Shown here one piece after another: positions 8,572-17,448 of a stretch of 64,000 nt of DNA. A model generated the notes under the pieces. The model saw only the letters and a program-made list of their open reading frames with translations, ran no database searches and was not told the DNA's origin. Source of the stretch: Colwellia sp. (GTDB lineage: Bacteria > Pseudomonadota > Gammaproteobacteria > Enterobacterales > Alteromonadaceae). How positions within the stretch are numbered: the first letter of the stretch is position 1; each line of letters starts with the position of its first letter. The stretch covers positions 1 through 64,000 of the forward strand of contig JAHDIK010000002.1 of assembly GCA_020630795.1 (NCBI GenBank), written 5' to 3'. Both the position numbers and the translations under genes were made by a program.

Positions 8572-9104
8572 TGTCTATGCCAAGTAATTTATGGGTGAAT
8601 GGTTTGGTGTCGATAAATAACACCCTTAATAAAATGATTAATAAAGCACTTATATGGGTAACTGCATTTTTAGCCTTAGACGTGTTGTGGGGAGTGATTA
8701 GTCGATTTTTGTTACAGAGCCAAAGCCCCTGGACAGAAGAGTTAGCACGTTTTTTATTAGTATGGATGGCTCTACTGGGTATTGCTTCAGTATTTCGTCA
8801 ACAACAGCATTTAGGCATTAACATTTTAGTGCAGAAGTTTGACTCAAGTATTCAGCGATGGTCGGTAATTGCTAAAAACCTGATTGTTATTGTATTTGTA
8901 CTCCTAATTTTTATTGATGGAGGTAGTAAGGTTATGCTGAATAGTTTTGTTATGGATCAGCAGATGGTTGCATTACCTTTTGCTAAGTTCTGGTTATATG
9001 CCATGTTGCCTGTAACGGGAGTTGTTATTTTAGCTTTTAGTATTGAAGAACTCCTTAGATTTGTATACGGCGATAAATCTAATTTACCAGGAGTATCTGA
9101 CTAA
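8571..9104 (+). CDS. TRAP transporter small permease (DctQ)
   Basis: A 177-residue inner-membrane protein with four predicted helices, at roughly residues 25-45, 55-75, 98-118 and 140-160. It carries the DctQ signature around SPWTEELARFLLVWMALLG. In TRAP systems this subunit pairs with the large permease. It overlaps dctP by one base and abuts dctM, which supports coupled expression of the three subunits. Confidence 0.92.
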   Translation: MSMPSNLWVNGLVSINNTLNKMINKALIWVTAFLALDVLWGVISRFLLQSQSPWTEELARFLLVWMALLGIASVFRQQQHLGINILVQKFDSSIQRWSVIAKNLIVIVFVLLIFIDGGSKVMLNSFVMDQQMVALPFAKFWLYAMLPVTGVVILAFSIEELLRFVYGDKSNLPGVSD

Positions 9105-10394
9105 ATGTTGTATACACTTTTACCATTTGTAATGGTTTTTATAGCCTTGCTCCTTCTTAACATACCTATTGCTGTTGCTGTTTGTTTGGCAACGTTTGTT
9201 GGTTTATTAGTGAGTGGGGCTGACGCTAGCTTTGTTGTTGCTTCTAAGTTAGCAAATGGTATCGATAGCTTTTCGTTGTTGGCTATTCCATTTTTCGTTT
9301 TGGCGGGTTACCTCATGGGGGAAGGAGGTATGGCTCGTCGATTAATGGATTTAGCCTCAGCTTTATTAGGGCGTTTCAAAGGAGGATTAGCATTAGCTAA
9401 CACGTTAACCTGCATGTTATTTGGATCAGTATCTGGCTCTGCAGCTGCCGCAGTTTCTTCTGTTGGTAGTTTTATGATACCTGAAATGAATCGCCGAGGT
9501 TATCCCAAAGACTTTAATATCGCGTTAACATCTACCGCCGCTACAACAGGGTTAATTATTCCACCGAGTAACGTAATGATCGTATACGCAGTAGCGGCTG
9601 GTGGCGTTTCAATTGCTGATCTGTTTTTGGCTGGTGTAATGCCGGGCATTATTGTTGGTTTAAGTATCGGAATCGTTTGTTTATGGGCGGCCCGAAAACA
9701 TGACTTTCCGTCTGAACCACCAGCTCCTGTTTCTCAGGTATTGGTAGCGGCTAAACGTTCAATTCTTAGTTTGTTACTTATTGTCTTGATATTAGGTGGT
9801 ATTTTATCGGGTTTTTATACTGCTACGGAAGCCGCCGCAATTGCCGTTGCTTACGCGTTTATTTTAACGGTTGTTGTGTATCGATCAGTTAAACCTTCTG
9901 AAGTTCCTAATATTCTACTTAAAACTGGCCAAACTACCGCGATTGTTATGTTTTTAATCGGGGCAAGTATGGGAATGTCTTGGATGTTAACGGCAGCCAA
10001 CATTCCGCAAATGTTAAGCGAGGCCATATTAGCGCTGTCTGAAAACAAGTGGTTGCTTTTATTGTTGATTAATCTACTGCTTTTGGCGGTTGGAATCTTT
10101 ATGGACATCACACCAGCTCTACTTATTTTTACGCCAATTTTAATGCCTGTCGCTCAGGCGTTAGGCATTGATAATGTGCAATTTGGTTTAATTATGATCG
10201 CTAATTTGTGCATAGGGTTATGTACACCTCCTGTAGGTACATGTTTATTCGTTGGCTGTAGTGTTGGTAAGTCAGACGTGAGTAAAGTCGCACCGCAAAT
10301 GGTGCCATTTTTCATTGCAATGTTTATATCAGTACTAATGATTACAGCTTTTCCTTGGTTAACTCATTGGTTACCAAATTTAATTAATCATTAA
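9105..10394 (+). CDS. TRAP transporter large permease (DctM)
   Basis: A 429-residue membrane protein of the DctM family with about twelve hydrophobic segments. Characteristic stretches include IPFFVLAGYLMGEGG, the SGSAAAAVSSVGSFMIPEM helix-hairpin region and IGLCTPPVGTCLFVGC near the C-terminus. It forms the sodium-coupled elevator of the TRAP transporter. It directly follows dctQ, with kduD 12 bases downstream, so importer and catabolic dehydrogenase share one operon. Confidence 0.94.
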   Translation: MLYTLLPFVMVFIALLLLNIPIAVAVCLATFVGLLVSGADASFVVASKLANGIDSFSLLAIPFFVLAGYLMGEGGMARRLMDLASALLGRFKGGLALANTLTCMLFGSVSGSAAAAVSSVGSFMIPEMNRRGYPKDFNIALTSTAATTGLIIPPSNVMIVYAVAAGGVSIADLFLAGVMPGIIVGLSIGIVCLWAARKHDFPSEPPAPVSQVLVAAKRSILSLLLIVLILGGILSGFYTATEAAAIAVAYAFILTVVVYRSVKPSEVPNILLKTGQTTAIVMFLIGASMGMSWMLTAANIPQMLSEAILALSENKWLLLLLINLLLLAVGIFMDITPALLIFTPILMPVAQALGIDNVQFGLIMIANLCIGLCTPPVGTCLFVGCSVGKSDVSKVAPQMVPFFIAMFISVLMITAFPWLTHWLPNLINH

Positions 10395-10406
10395 CGGTAA
10401 GAAAAA

Positions 10407-11177
10407 ATGTCAATTTTAGAAAGTTTTAATTTATCTGGAAAAGTAGCGCTTGTTACGGGATGCAAGCGAGGAATTGGTAAAGCAATGGCTATTGCTTTAG
10501 CTGAGGCTGGCGCAGATGTTATTGGTGTAAGTGCATCGCTAGCTCTTGAAGGGAGTGAAGTTGAAAAGGCCGTAAAAAGCTTAGGAAGAAAATTTACCGC
10601 TTACCAATGTGATTTCTCAAATCGAGAATCGTTGTACGAATTCATCAATCAAGTAAAACAAGATGCACCGCGTATTGATATTCTTGTTAATAACGCAGGT
10701 ACTATTTTACGTGCTCCTGCTGCTGAACACGACGATGAACTATGGGATAAAGTTATTGAAGTAAATTTAAATGCTCAGTTTGTGCTAACCAGAGAGTTAG
10801 GTAAAGAAATGGTAAAAAGAGGAGAGGGTAAAGTTATTTTTACCGCTTCCTTATTAACCTTTCAAGGTGGTATTACAGTGCCAGGCTATGCAGCAAGTAA
10901 AGGGGGAATAGGGCAGCTAACAATGGCTTTTGCAAACGAATGGGCAAGCAAAGGGGTAAATGTTAATGCAATTGCACCTGGATATATAGCAACAGATAAC
11001 ACTGAAGCATTAAGAAACGATGCTACTCGAAGTGAGCAAATCTTGGCTCGTATTCCTATGGAACGTTGGGGAGAGCCTGAAGACTTTAAGGGGCCCATTG
11101 TATTTTTAGCGTCTAAAGCTTCTAACTATATGTCGGGTCATACAATGTTGGTTGATGGTGGATGGATGGGACGTTAA
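10407..11177 (+). CDS. kduD: 2-dehydro-3-deoxy-D-gluconate 5-dehydrogenase
   Basis: A 256-residue classical short-chain dehydrogenase. The TGCKRGIGKAMA nucleotide-binding loop is near residue 18, NNAG follows at about 95, the catalytic Tyr and Lys are in YAASKGG, and the C-terminus is LVDGGWMGR. KduD reduces 2,5-diketo-3-deoxygluconate, the product of KduI, to 2-keto-3-deoxygluconate. Kinase and aldolase for the last steps (kdgK, kdgA) are not in this window. The assignment rests on family similarity plus the kduI and GH105 context. Confidence 0.92.
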   Translation: MSILESFNLSGKVALVTGCKRGIGKAMAIALAEAGADVIGVSASLALEGSEVEKAVKSLGRKFTAYQCDFSNRESLYEFINQVKQDAPRIDILVNNAGTILRAPAAEHDDELWDKVIEVNLNAQFVLTRELGKEMVKRGEGKVIFTASLLTFQGGITVPGYAASKGGIGQLTMAFANEWASKGVNVNAIAPGYIATDNTEALRNDATRSEQILARIPMERWGEPEDFKGPIVFLASKASNYMSGHTMLVDGGWMGR

Positions 11178-11179
11178 TC

Positions 11180-12586
11180 ATGTTAAAATTTACATCATTT
11201 AATAAAAAAGCTTTAGTCGAAAACACAGTTAAAGCCGCCGTTTTGTCATTACTTACTTCTGTGAGTAGCTTAGCTGTAGCGTCGAATATGTCATCTCCCG
11301 TTATCATAAACGACAATGCTGGCTGGTGTTGGTTTCAAGATGAGAGGGCTGTAATACACAATGGGCAACTTTTTGTGGGATCAGTCGCGAGTCAATTAGG
11401 TACTGACGGAGCAAAACGCGGTGGCAATATCGAAGTTGCTCGATACCCTTTGAACCATTCACACGCGCCTGTTGTAAGTGTTATGCATGATGGTTTAGAA
11501 GATGATGATCACAATGTTCCTGCATTACTTGCACTGCCTAATGATGATATTTTAGCGATTTACTCAAAGCATAATACGGACAGAAAAATTCGATATCGAA
11601 TGCTTTCAGAAGTTACCGAAGATAAATGGTTACCAGAAGTCGCGATGACCAGAAAAGATAAGATTACTTACGCTAATTTATTCCGTTTAAGTGATGAGAA
11701 TAACGGTAAAGGCAGAGTATATAATTTTTATCGTGGAATTAACTTCAATCCTAGCTACGACATATCAAATGACGATGGAAAAACGTGGAGCCAAGGACAT
11801 CATTTTATCACTAACCAAGGTCGTCCGTACGTAAAATACATTTCAAATAACAAAGACGAAATTCACTTCGTAACCACTGAGCAGCACCCGAGAGTATTCA
11901 ATAATAGTATTTATCATGGGTATTTGAAAAATGGAAAAGTGTTTAACAGCTACGATGAACAAGTTCATGATTTAGCGAACGGGCCTTTAACCATTGATAA
12001 GTTAACTAAGGTATACCAAGGTGGAGCAGATAATGTAGCGTGGACGGTTGATTTACATTTAGATGAAGACGGAGTTCCATTTACTGTAATCTCGGTTCAA
12101 ATGAACGATGGCGATAAAAACCGACATAAGGGCCAAATGCATGGTGATGACATGCGTTACTTATACGCCAACATATCGCAGCCTAAATGGTGGCAGTTTG
12201 GACGTGAGGCCGCTTGGGAAGTTGAAGAGATTGCTTATGCGGGTTCTCGTTTATATGACCGAGAGCAAGACTACACAGGTCTTGCAGCATTAAATCCAAG
12301 TAATAAAGATGAGATGATCATATCAACAAACGCTGATCCTGTTACTGGTAAGCCTCTTATTAGTAGTGCTGACAATAAGCGCCATTGGGAGTTGTTTAAG
12401 GGAAAACGACTTGGTAAAGGTGATTGGAATTGGACGGCAATAACAACCAATTCATCGCAAGACAATTTAAGACCTATTATTCCAATAAACAATGAATCGG
12501 ATGATGTGTACTTATTGTGGATGCAAGGTCGGTATGTATCTTATACCGAAATAGACACTAATATTGTGTTAAAAGTTAACCCGTAA
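11180..12586 (+). CDS. BNR-4 beta-propeller protein, candidate polysaccharide lyase
   Basis: A 468-residue exported protein. ATG 11180 gives a clean signal peptide with likely cleavage after A-V-A (about residue 35); an earlier ATG at 11162 lies inside kduD. The mature part begins GWCWFQDERA and shows repeated propeller-like motifs (DDDHNVPALL, NFYRGINFNPSYDISNDDGKTWS, VAWTVDLHLDEDGVP), as in BNR-4 proteins. BNR-4 includes the seven-bladed ulvan lyases of families PL24/PL25, and the His residues in DDHN and SKHN could be catalytic. Sitting last in a uronate operon, it may generate the unsaturated oligosaccharides. Substrate and activity are unproven. Confidence 0.75.
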   Translation: MLKFTSFNKKALVENTVKAAVLSLLTSVSSLAVASNMSSPVIINDNAGWCWFQDERAVIHNGQLFVGSVASQLGTDGAKRGGNIEVARYPLNHSHAPVVSVMHDGLEDDDHNVPALLALPNDDILAIYSKHNTDRKIRYRMLSEVTEDKWLPEVAMTRKDKITYANLFRLSDENNGKGRVYNFYRGINFNPSYDISNDDGKTWSQGHHFITNQGRPYVKYISNNKDEIHFVTTEQHPRVFNNSIYHGYLKNGKVFNSYDEQVHDLANGPLTIDKLTKVYQGGADNVAWTVDLHLDEDGVPFTVISVQMNDGDKNRHKGQMHGDDMRYLYANISQPKWWQFGREAAWEVEEIAYAGSRLYDREQDYTGLAALNPSNKDEMIISTNADPVTGKPLISSADNKRHWELFKGKRLGKGDWNWTAITTNSSQDNLRPIIPINNESDDVYLLWMQGRYVSYTEIDTNIVLKVNP

Positions 12587-12602
12587 TCTAATAATTAAAA
12601 AT

Positions 12603-12646
12603 AAGTGTTTGAAGGTTGAAGAGGATTCGCTTTCAAACGCTTTTTT
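12603..12646 (+). terminator. Rho-independent terminator after the uronate operon
   Basis: Arms AAGTGTTTGAA (12603-12613) and TTCAAACGCTT (12632-12642) pair with G-U wobbles and are followed by a T-run. It lies just after the BNR-4 gene and closes the operon. Confidence 0.7.
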
Positions 12647-12864
12647 GATTTTGGCCGTTAATCATTTCTTTTAATTGTATAGATGTTTTGAGATGGTTTA
12701 GTTACGTAAAAGTAAGTAGATATTTCGATGTTTTATGTTAAATACTTTATTTTTTTTCAATTAGTAACGTCTTTTCTTAAAAAATTCATTAACATTGTTT
12801 TGATTATTTATCATGCTCAGTTTATTATCGGAATATAAAGGAATATTTTCTATTAGTGGGTTAT

Positions 12865-13593
12865 ATGAGTAAAAAGATCGTTGTCTTCACGGGCGCAGGG
12901 ATGAGTGAAGAAAGTGGAATAAGTACCTTTAGAGATACAAATGGTTTATGGAAAAACCATGAGCTTTTAGAAGTTGCTTCACTGGAAGGTTTTCAGAAAA
13001 ATCCTCAGCTCGTTTTAGAGTTTTATAATCAAAGACGCAAACAATTATTAGAAGTTTCTCCTAATTCGGGTCATACGGCATTAGTTGAACTTGAAAAGCA
13101 TTTTAATGTATCTATTGTTACTCAAAATGTAGATAACTTGCACGAACGTGCAGGTAGTACTAATGTTTTACATCTTCACGGCGAGTTATTAAAAAGTCAA
13201 AGCTCAGAAGATCCAGAGCTAGTCTTCGATTGCGTTTCAGACATTACATTAGAAGATAAATGCCCTCTAGGTAGCCAACTTAGGCCTCATATTGTTTGGT
13301 TTGGTGAAACAGTTACCATGCTAGACGAAGCCATCGCAGAAGTCATAGATGCAGACATACTTCTAATCATCGGTACTTCTTTACAAGTACACCCCGCTGC
13401 GGGCATTGTTGCCTTTGTTAAGCCGAAAACACAGGTTTATTATATCGATGCAAACCCTGCAATTAATCAAGAGTTGTCAGAGCTTTCTAATTTAACGGTT
13501 ATCAAAAACACTGCTGCACAGGGCGTTCCTTCACTAATAGAAGAGCTTATCTCTCAATGTAGCGTGTCTTCAACAGTAAGCGCTCAAAACTAA
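12865..13593 (+). CDS. Sir2-family NAD-dependent deacylase lacking zinc cysteines
   Basis: A 242-residue sirtuin. The NAD-binding FTGAGMSEESGISTFRD motif, TQNVDNLHERAG and the catalytic His in HLHGEL are intact, as is GTSLQVHPAAG. Canonical CobB proteins have two CxxC pairs for structural zinc between the catalytic His and the LRPHIVWFGE motif. Here that stretch has only two isolated cysteines and no CxxC. It resembles the zinc-less sirtuins common in Bacteroidetes. ATG 12865 was chosen over GTG 12856 for a better-spaced purine-rich site. Substrate is unknown; protein deacylation is the expected role. Confidence 0.9.
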   Translation: MSKKIVVFTGAGMSEESGISTFRDTNGLWKNHELLEVASLEGFQKNPQLVLEFYNQRRKQLLEVSPNSGHTALVELEKHFNVSIVTQNVDNLHERAGSTNVLHLHGELLKSQSSEDPELVFDCVSDITLEDKCPLGSQLRPHIVWFGETVTMLDEAIAEVIDADILLIIGTSLQVHPAAGIVAFVKPKTQVYYIDANPAINQELSELSNLTVIKNTAAQGVPSLIEELISQCSVSSTVSAQN

Positions 13594-13611
13594 ACGTCCT
13601 TTCTATTTCAA

Positions 13612-13652
13612 TTAAACGCCTGATGTGGTTTTCGTTGAGGCGTTTATTTTTA
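13612..13652 (+). terminator. Terminator after the sirtuin gene
   Basis: AAACGCCT (13614-13621) and AGGCGTTT (13638-13645) form a perfect 8-base stem followed by ATTTTT. It sits 20 bases after the sirtuin stop codon. Confidence 0.7.
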
Positions 13653-13719
13653 CCTTGTTCAAAGGTAGTATATTTTTCATAAATTTTTAATGTTCTCCCG
13701 TTAAGGGACAAGGATCGTT

Positions 13720-15015
13720 ATGTCTATAAACAAAAGAAGTTTTTTAAAGCTCGGAGTTGCAGCAGGAATTACAGGAGCTGTTAGCTCTGTTTATGCTTCA
13801 TCAGACAAATCCACAACTAAGCCAATAGTTGGTAATGATACTTTAGGGTTGAAAAGCATTACGTCATCGGCAGTGCCAATAACAACTCAAGAACGTTTAG
13901 CACGTATTAAAAAAGCACAGAAATTAATGGCTGTAAATAACATAGAGGCTATTGTGTTAGAGCCGGGTTCAGCAATGAATTATTTTACTGGAATTCAGTG
14001 GTGGCGTTCTGAAAGACTTACGTGCGTTATCATTCCCAAAGAAGGTGAAATAGGCATTGTTACTCCGTATTTTGAGGAGCCAAGTGTACGAGAAAAAATG
14101 TCTTTCGGTAAAGATGTTCGCACATGGCATGAGCATGAAAATCCTTTTAATCGTGTTGTTAACTTTCTTATAGATAGGGGAATTACAAAAGGTAATATTG
14201 GGTTTGAATCAACTGTACGCTATTTTGTTCATCATGGTGTTTTAAGTGCAAATACTAACTTGTCTATTGTACCAGCAGATCCTATAACGCTCGGGTGTAG
14301 AATGATAAAGTCGTCAAACGAATTGGCATTAATGCGTAAAGCCAATGAGATAACGTTACTTGCCTATCAAGCCGTGTGGAAGAATTTAGATGTAGGTATG
14401 ACCCAAGCAGACATCAATCACTTAATGAAAACAGCACAAACTCAATTGGGTGGTAAGGGCGTTTGGAATATGGCGCTACTTAATGAATCTAGTGCTTATC
14501 CACACGGAACAGACAAACCACAAACGGTTAAAGAGGGCTCAATTGTTTTAATGGATTGTGGTTGTAATGTACATGGTTATCAATCAGACATCAGTAGAAC
14601 ATTTGTGTATGGTGACGCGACTAAAAAGCAGAAACAAGTGTGGAGTACGGTACGAAAAGGTCAGCAAATCGCATACGAAACCGCTCAAGTTGGAGTAGAG
14701 GCTGGAGCCGTTGATGATGCGGTTAGACAATATTATGAATCTTTGGGTTTTGGACCCGGGTATAAAACACCAGGGCTAAGCCATAGAACAGGGCACGGTA
14801 TTGGAATGGACGGCCATGAAACTGCAAACTTTGTTCATGGAGAAAAAACTAAACTCGCCAAAGGTATGTGTTTCTCTAATGAGCCAGGTATTTATATCTT
14901 TGAAGAATTTGGTGTAAGGCTAGAAGACTGTTTATATATTGGTGATAAAGGAGCTGAGTGGTTTACGGTTCCACCTAAGTCACTCGATGATCCTATTGGC
15001 AGTATGGGAAGTTAA
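13720..15015 (+). CDS. Exported M24-family metallopeptidase (Xaa-Pro peptidase-like)
   Basis: A 431-residue protein with a Tat-like signal, NKRSFLKLG then a hydrophobic stretch ending near residue 27. It has K-R rather than the usual twin arginine. An N-terminal creatinase-like domain (about 55-190) precedes the pita-bread M24 domain. All five metal ligands are recognisable: two Asp in MDCGCNVHGYQSDISRTF, His in HGIGMDGHE, Glu in NEPGIYI and Glu in VRLEDCL. It would act in the periplasm on X-Pro peptides. It is a single gene with AAGGA before the ATG. Exact substrate is unknown. Confidence 0.87.
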   Translation: MSINKRSFLKLGVAAGITGAVSSVYASSDKSTTKPIVGNDTLGLKSITSSAVPITTQERLARIKKAQKLMAVNNIEAIVLEPGSAMNYFTGIQWWRSERLTCVIIPKEGEIGIVTPYFEEPSVREKMSFGKDVRTWHEHENPFNRVVNFLIDRGITKGNIGFESTVRYFVHHGVLSANTNLSIVPADPITLGCRMIKSSNELALMRKANEITLLAYQAVWKNLDVGMTQADINHLMKTAQTQLGGKGVWNMALLNESSAYPHGTDKPQTVKEGSIVLMDCGCNVHGYQSDISRTFVYGDATKKQKQVWSTVRKGQQIAYETAQVGVEAGAVDDAVRQYYESLGFGPGYKTPGLSHRTGHGIGMDGHETANFVHGEKTKLAKGMCFSNEPGIYIFEEFGVRLEDCLYIGDKGAEWFTVPPKSLDDPIGSMGS

Positions 15016-15181
15016 TTATATTGGGTTAACTGGTTGTAACGACTATTTAACCCGTTTTATATTATTTATGGGAACTATGAGTAAAATTCGGTAACTATAA
15101 ACCAATAGAAAAGAACCAATATAAAAATATAATATTTTAATTGTTTGATTATTAGATAAGAATAAATAGAAATTATAGAAT

Positions 15182-15258
<77 letters not shown>

Positions 15259-15266
15259 TCCGAATG

Positions 15267-15286
15267 GTTTAAGTGAACACTTAAAC
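15267..15286. repeat. Inverted repeat just upstream of tRNA-fMet
   Basis: Perfect 9-base arms GTTTAAGTG/CACTTAAAC with a 2-base centre lie 8 bases before the mature 5' end of tRNA-fMet. In the precursor this would be a hairpin directly beside the RNase P site, or it could be an operator in DNA. Confidence 0.7.
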
Positions 15287-15541
15287 AAGCCAGCAATTAT
15301 TGAATTCTATTGCTAAAGAAGAGTTCTTTGGTTAAGGTTTTTAGCCTTGTCCTGAGAACGAGGCGTATACTAAGGATAAAGGAAAAATAATGCAACTGAT
15401 TTATGCATTTTTTTACGTAAATGTTTTTGTTTGCACAAACTTTATTCGATTAGTGTTTTATTAATACAAATTCAATAATTTTCACGTTAATTACCTACTC
15501 ATGTTTGTATATTACAATGCCGCAGAAATTAAGTGGTTTTA

Positions 15542-16423
15542 TTAATAAAGCTTGTTACCCCAGCTTAATTTACTACGTAATACATTAAAGTAACTGTGAT
15601 CTAATGGGTGAATTAAACGAATGGTATTTTCACTTTTCTTAATAATCACTTCGTCACCTGGCATTACGGCTAAAATAACATGGCCGTCGCAGCTTACTTG
15701 CAAGTTCTCATAGTTTTCATTTGCTAACACCAACTTAATTTCACTGTCGCCGTCTACAACAATAGGGCGGCTCGTCAACGTATGAGGAAACATTGGTACG
15801 AGTGATAATGCGTTTAAGTTTGGGGTAAGAATCGGCCCTCCTGCAGACATTGAGTAAGCCGTTGAACCTGTAGGTGTCGATATAATGAGTCCGTCAGAAC
15901 GTTGGCTGAACATAAAACTGTTATCTATGTACACTTCAAATTCAATCATGTTCGCGACTTTACCAGCGTGCACTACTGCTTCGTTAACTGCACTGTTAGA
16001 ACTTTTTAGTTTTCCATGACGATAAACTTCAGCTTCAATAATAAAACGCTGCTCTGAATGAGATTCGCCTTTCAATATTGCTTGTAATGGCCCAATGATA
16101 TCGTCAGGCGATAAATCAGTTAAAAAACCTAAGTTACCTCGGTTAACACCAATAACACCAATGTTATAGCAGGCTAGAACTCTTGCTGCACCTAGCATGT
16201 AACCGTCACCGCCAACAACAATCGCCAAGTCAGCTAATTCGCCCACTTCTGTTAATGGATGAACAGACATGTTTTTAATATCAACTGATTGAGCAACTGA
16301 ATGCTCAACTACAACGTGGTAATGATTCAATCTTAGATATTCATGTAGCGCTTCAATGGTTGCTTTTGCTCCATCGTGATTTGGCTTACCGATCAATCCA
16401 ATCGTTCTATATAGCTGAGTCAT
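15542..16423 (-). CDS. nadK: NAD kinase
   Basis: A 293-residue NAD kinase, the same length class as E. coli NadK (292). It phosphorylates NAD to NADP using ATP. The family motifs are clear: [15 protein letters not shown] with the catalytic GGDG (about residues 72-75), [10 protein letters not shown], the NE motif in AVNEAVVH, and [23 protein letters not shown]. It lies divergent to grpE, a common arrangement in gammaproteobacteria. Confidence 0.97.
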   Translation of the reverse strand: MTQLYRTIGLIGKPNHDGAKATIEALHEYLRLNHYHVVVEHSVAQSVDIKNMSVHPLTEVGELADLAIVVGGDGYMLGAARVLACYNIGVIGVNRGNLGFLTDLSPDDIIGPLQAILKGESHSEQRFIIEAEVYRHGKLKSSNSAVNEAVVHAGKVANMIEFEVYIDNSFMFSQRSDGLIISTPTGSTAYSMSAGGPILTPNLNALSLVPMFPHTLTSRPIVVDGDSEIKLVLANENYENLQVSCDGHVILAVMPGDEVIIKKSENTIRLIHPLDHSYFNVLRSKLSWGNKLY

Positions 16424-16519
16424 AGTGATTTTTATTGTGATTTTATTTACTTAATGAGAGTTTCGCTGGTATTTATCGTGTTGTAAAGTTCACTTTTTAA
16501 TAAATCATTTACATTTGAG

Positions 16520-16545
16520 CTTGAATCGGCAAAACAAATCCCCAT
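16520..16545 (+). promoter_or_regulatory. Heat-shock sigma-32 promoter of grpE
   Basis: CTTGAA (16520-16525) and CCCCAT (16540-16545) are separated by 14 bases, which matches the RpoH consensus. It lies about 60 bases before the grpE start. Heat-shock control of grpE is the known behaviour of the family. Confidence 0.85.
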
Positions 16546-16604
16546 AATTAGGCTTATTGAAATTAATAAATTGTCATAAAGTAAGTTTTATCTTGGAGTT
16601 TTTC

Positions 16605-17225
16605 ATGACTAACGAGTCAACAGATAACAGAAGTGCAGAAGAAATTTTAGCCGACGAAATTGTTCAACAAGCAGAAGAGCAAGTTGAAGGTCAGTTTGAA
16701 GCTGCTGCAGAAAATATCAGCGAAGAGCTGGAAAAAATTAATGAACTTGAGCTTTCATTAGCGGCAGCTCAAGCAACAGTTGCAGAACAAAAAGATTCTG
16801 TAATTCGTGCAAAAGCTGAAGTTGATAACGTACGTCGTCGCGCTGCACAAGATGTAGAGAAAGCACGTAAATTTGCATTAGAAAAATTTGCTGGCGAACT
16901 TTTATCTACTGTAGATAACTTAGAGCGCGCAACAGACAGCATTGATGCTGAAGACGAAAAACAAAAAGCGATTGGTGAAGGTGTAGAGCTTACACTACAG
17001 AGCTTGTTATCAGCGCTTGATAAATTTGGTGTAAAAGCGGTAGATCCTAAAGACCAACCTTTTAATCCAGAGTTACACCAAGCAATGTCTATGCAAGAAG
17101 TAGACGGCGTAGCACCAAATACCGTTATCGCAGTTATGCAAAAAGGTTACGAGTTAAACGGCCGTTTAATTCGTCCTGCAATGGTAATGGTTTCAAAAGC
17201 ACCAAGTGTTGATACCTCAGCATAA
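16605..17225 (+). CDS. grpE: Nucleotide exchange factor GrpE
   Basis: A 206-residue DnaK co-chaperone that releases ADP from DnaK. A long N-terminal coiled coil (about 30-90, with [28 protein letters not shown]) leads into the beta-domain ending [22 protein letters not shown]. The frame opens at 16557, but ATG 16605 has a GGAG site and gives a normal N-terminus. It is preceded by a sigma-32 promoter and followed by its own terminator, so it is not co-transcribed with dnaK. Confidence 0.96.
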   Translation: MTNESTDNRSAEEILADEIVQQAEEQVEGQFEAAAENISEELEKINELELSLAAAQATVAEQKDSVIRAKAEVDNVRRRAAQDVEKARKFALEKFAGELLSTVDNLERATDSIDAEDEKQKAIGEGVELTLQSLLSALDKFGVKAVDPKDQPFNPELHQAMSMQEVDGVAPNTVIAVMQKGYELNGRLIRPAMVMVSKAPSVDTSA

Positions 17226-17250
17226 GCTTTATTAAATACATTTCAAACTG

Positions 17251-17278
17251 AAGCCAAACATAATGTTTGGCTTTTTTA
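17251..17278 (+). terminator. Terminator after grpE
   Basis: A 10-base perfect stem AAGCCAAACA/TGTTTGGCTT with a three-base loop is followed by TTTTT. It is a strong rho-independent terminator separating grpE from dnaK. Confidence 0.9.
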
Positions 17279-17362
17279 TGCGTACATTTAGATGTTATGG
17301 GTCGTTAATTCCTGTTGTTTTCACATTTTCTTTCAAAAAAAGCATATTTTTTTACTTTTTCT

Positions 17363-17389
17363 ATTGAAAACACTTTTTGCTGCCCCCAC
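17363..17389 (+). promoter_or_regulatory. Heat-shock-type promoter of dnaK
   Basis: ATTGAA (17363-17368) followed by AA and, 15 bases after the hexamer, CCCCAC (17384-17389) inside CCCCCACTAAAT. This is close to the RpoH consensus and lies 60 bases before dnaK. Confidence 0.7.
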
Positions 17390-17448
17390 TAAATGTTCAT
17401 CGCAAGATTAAACCATATTTTTTATATTAGTATTCGGAGATCCTAAAG

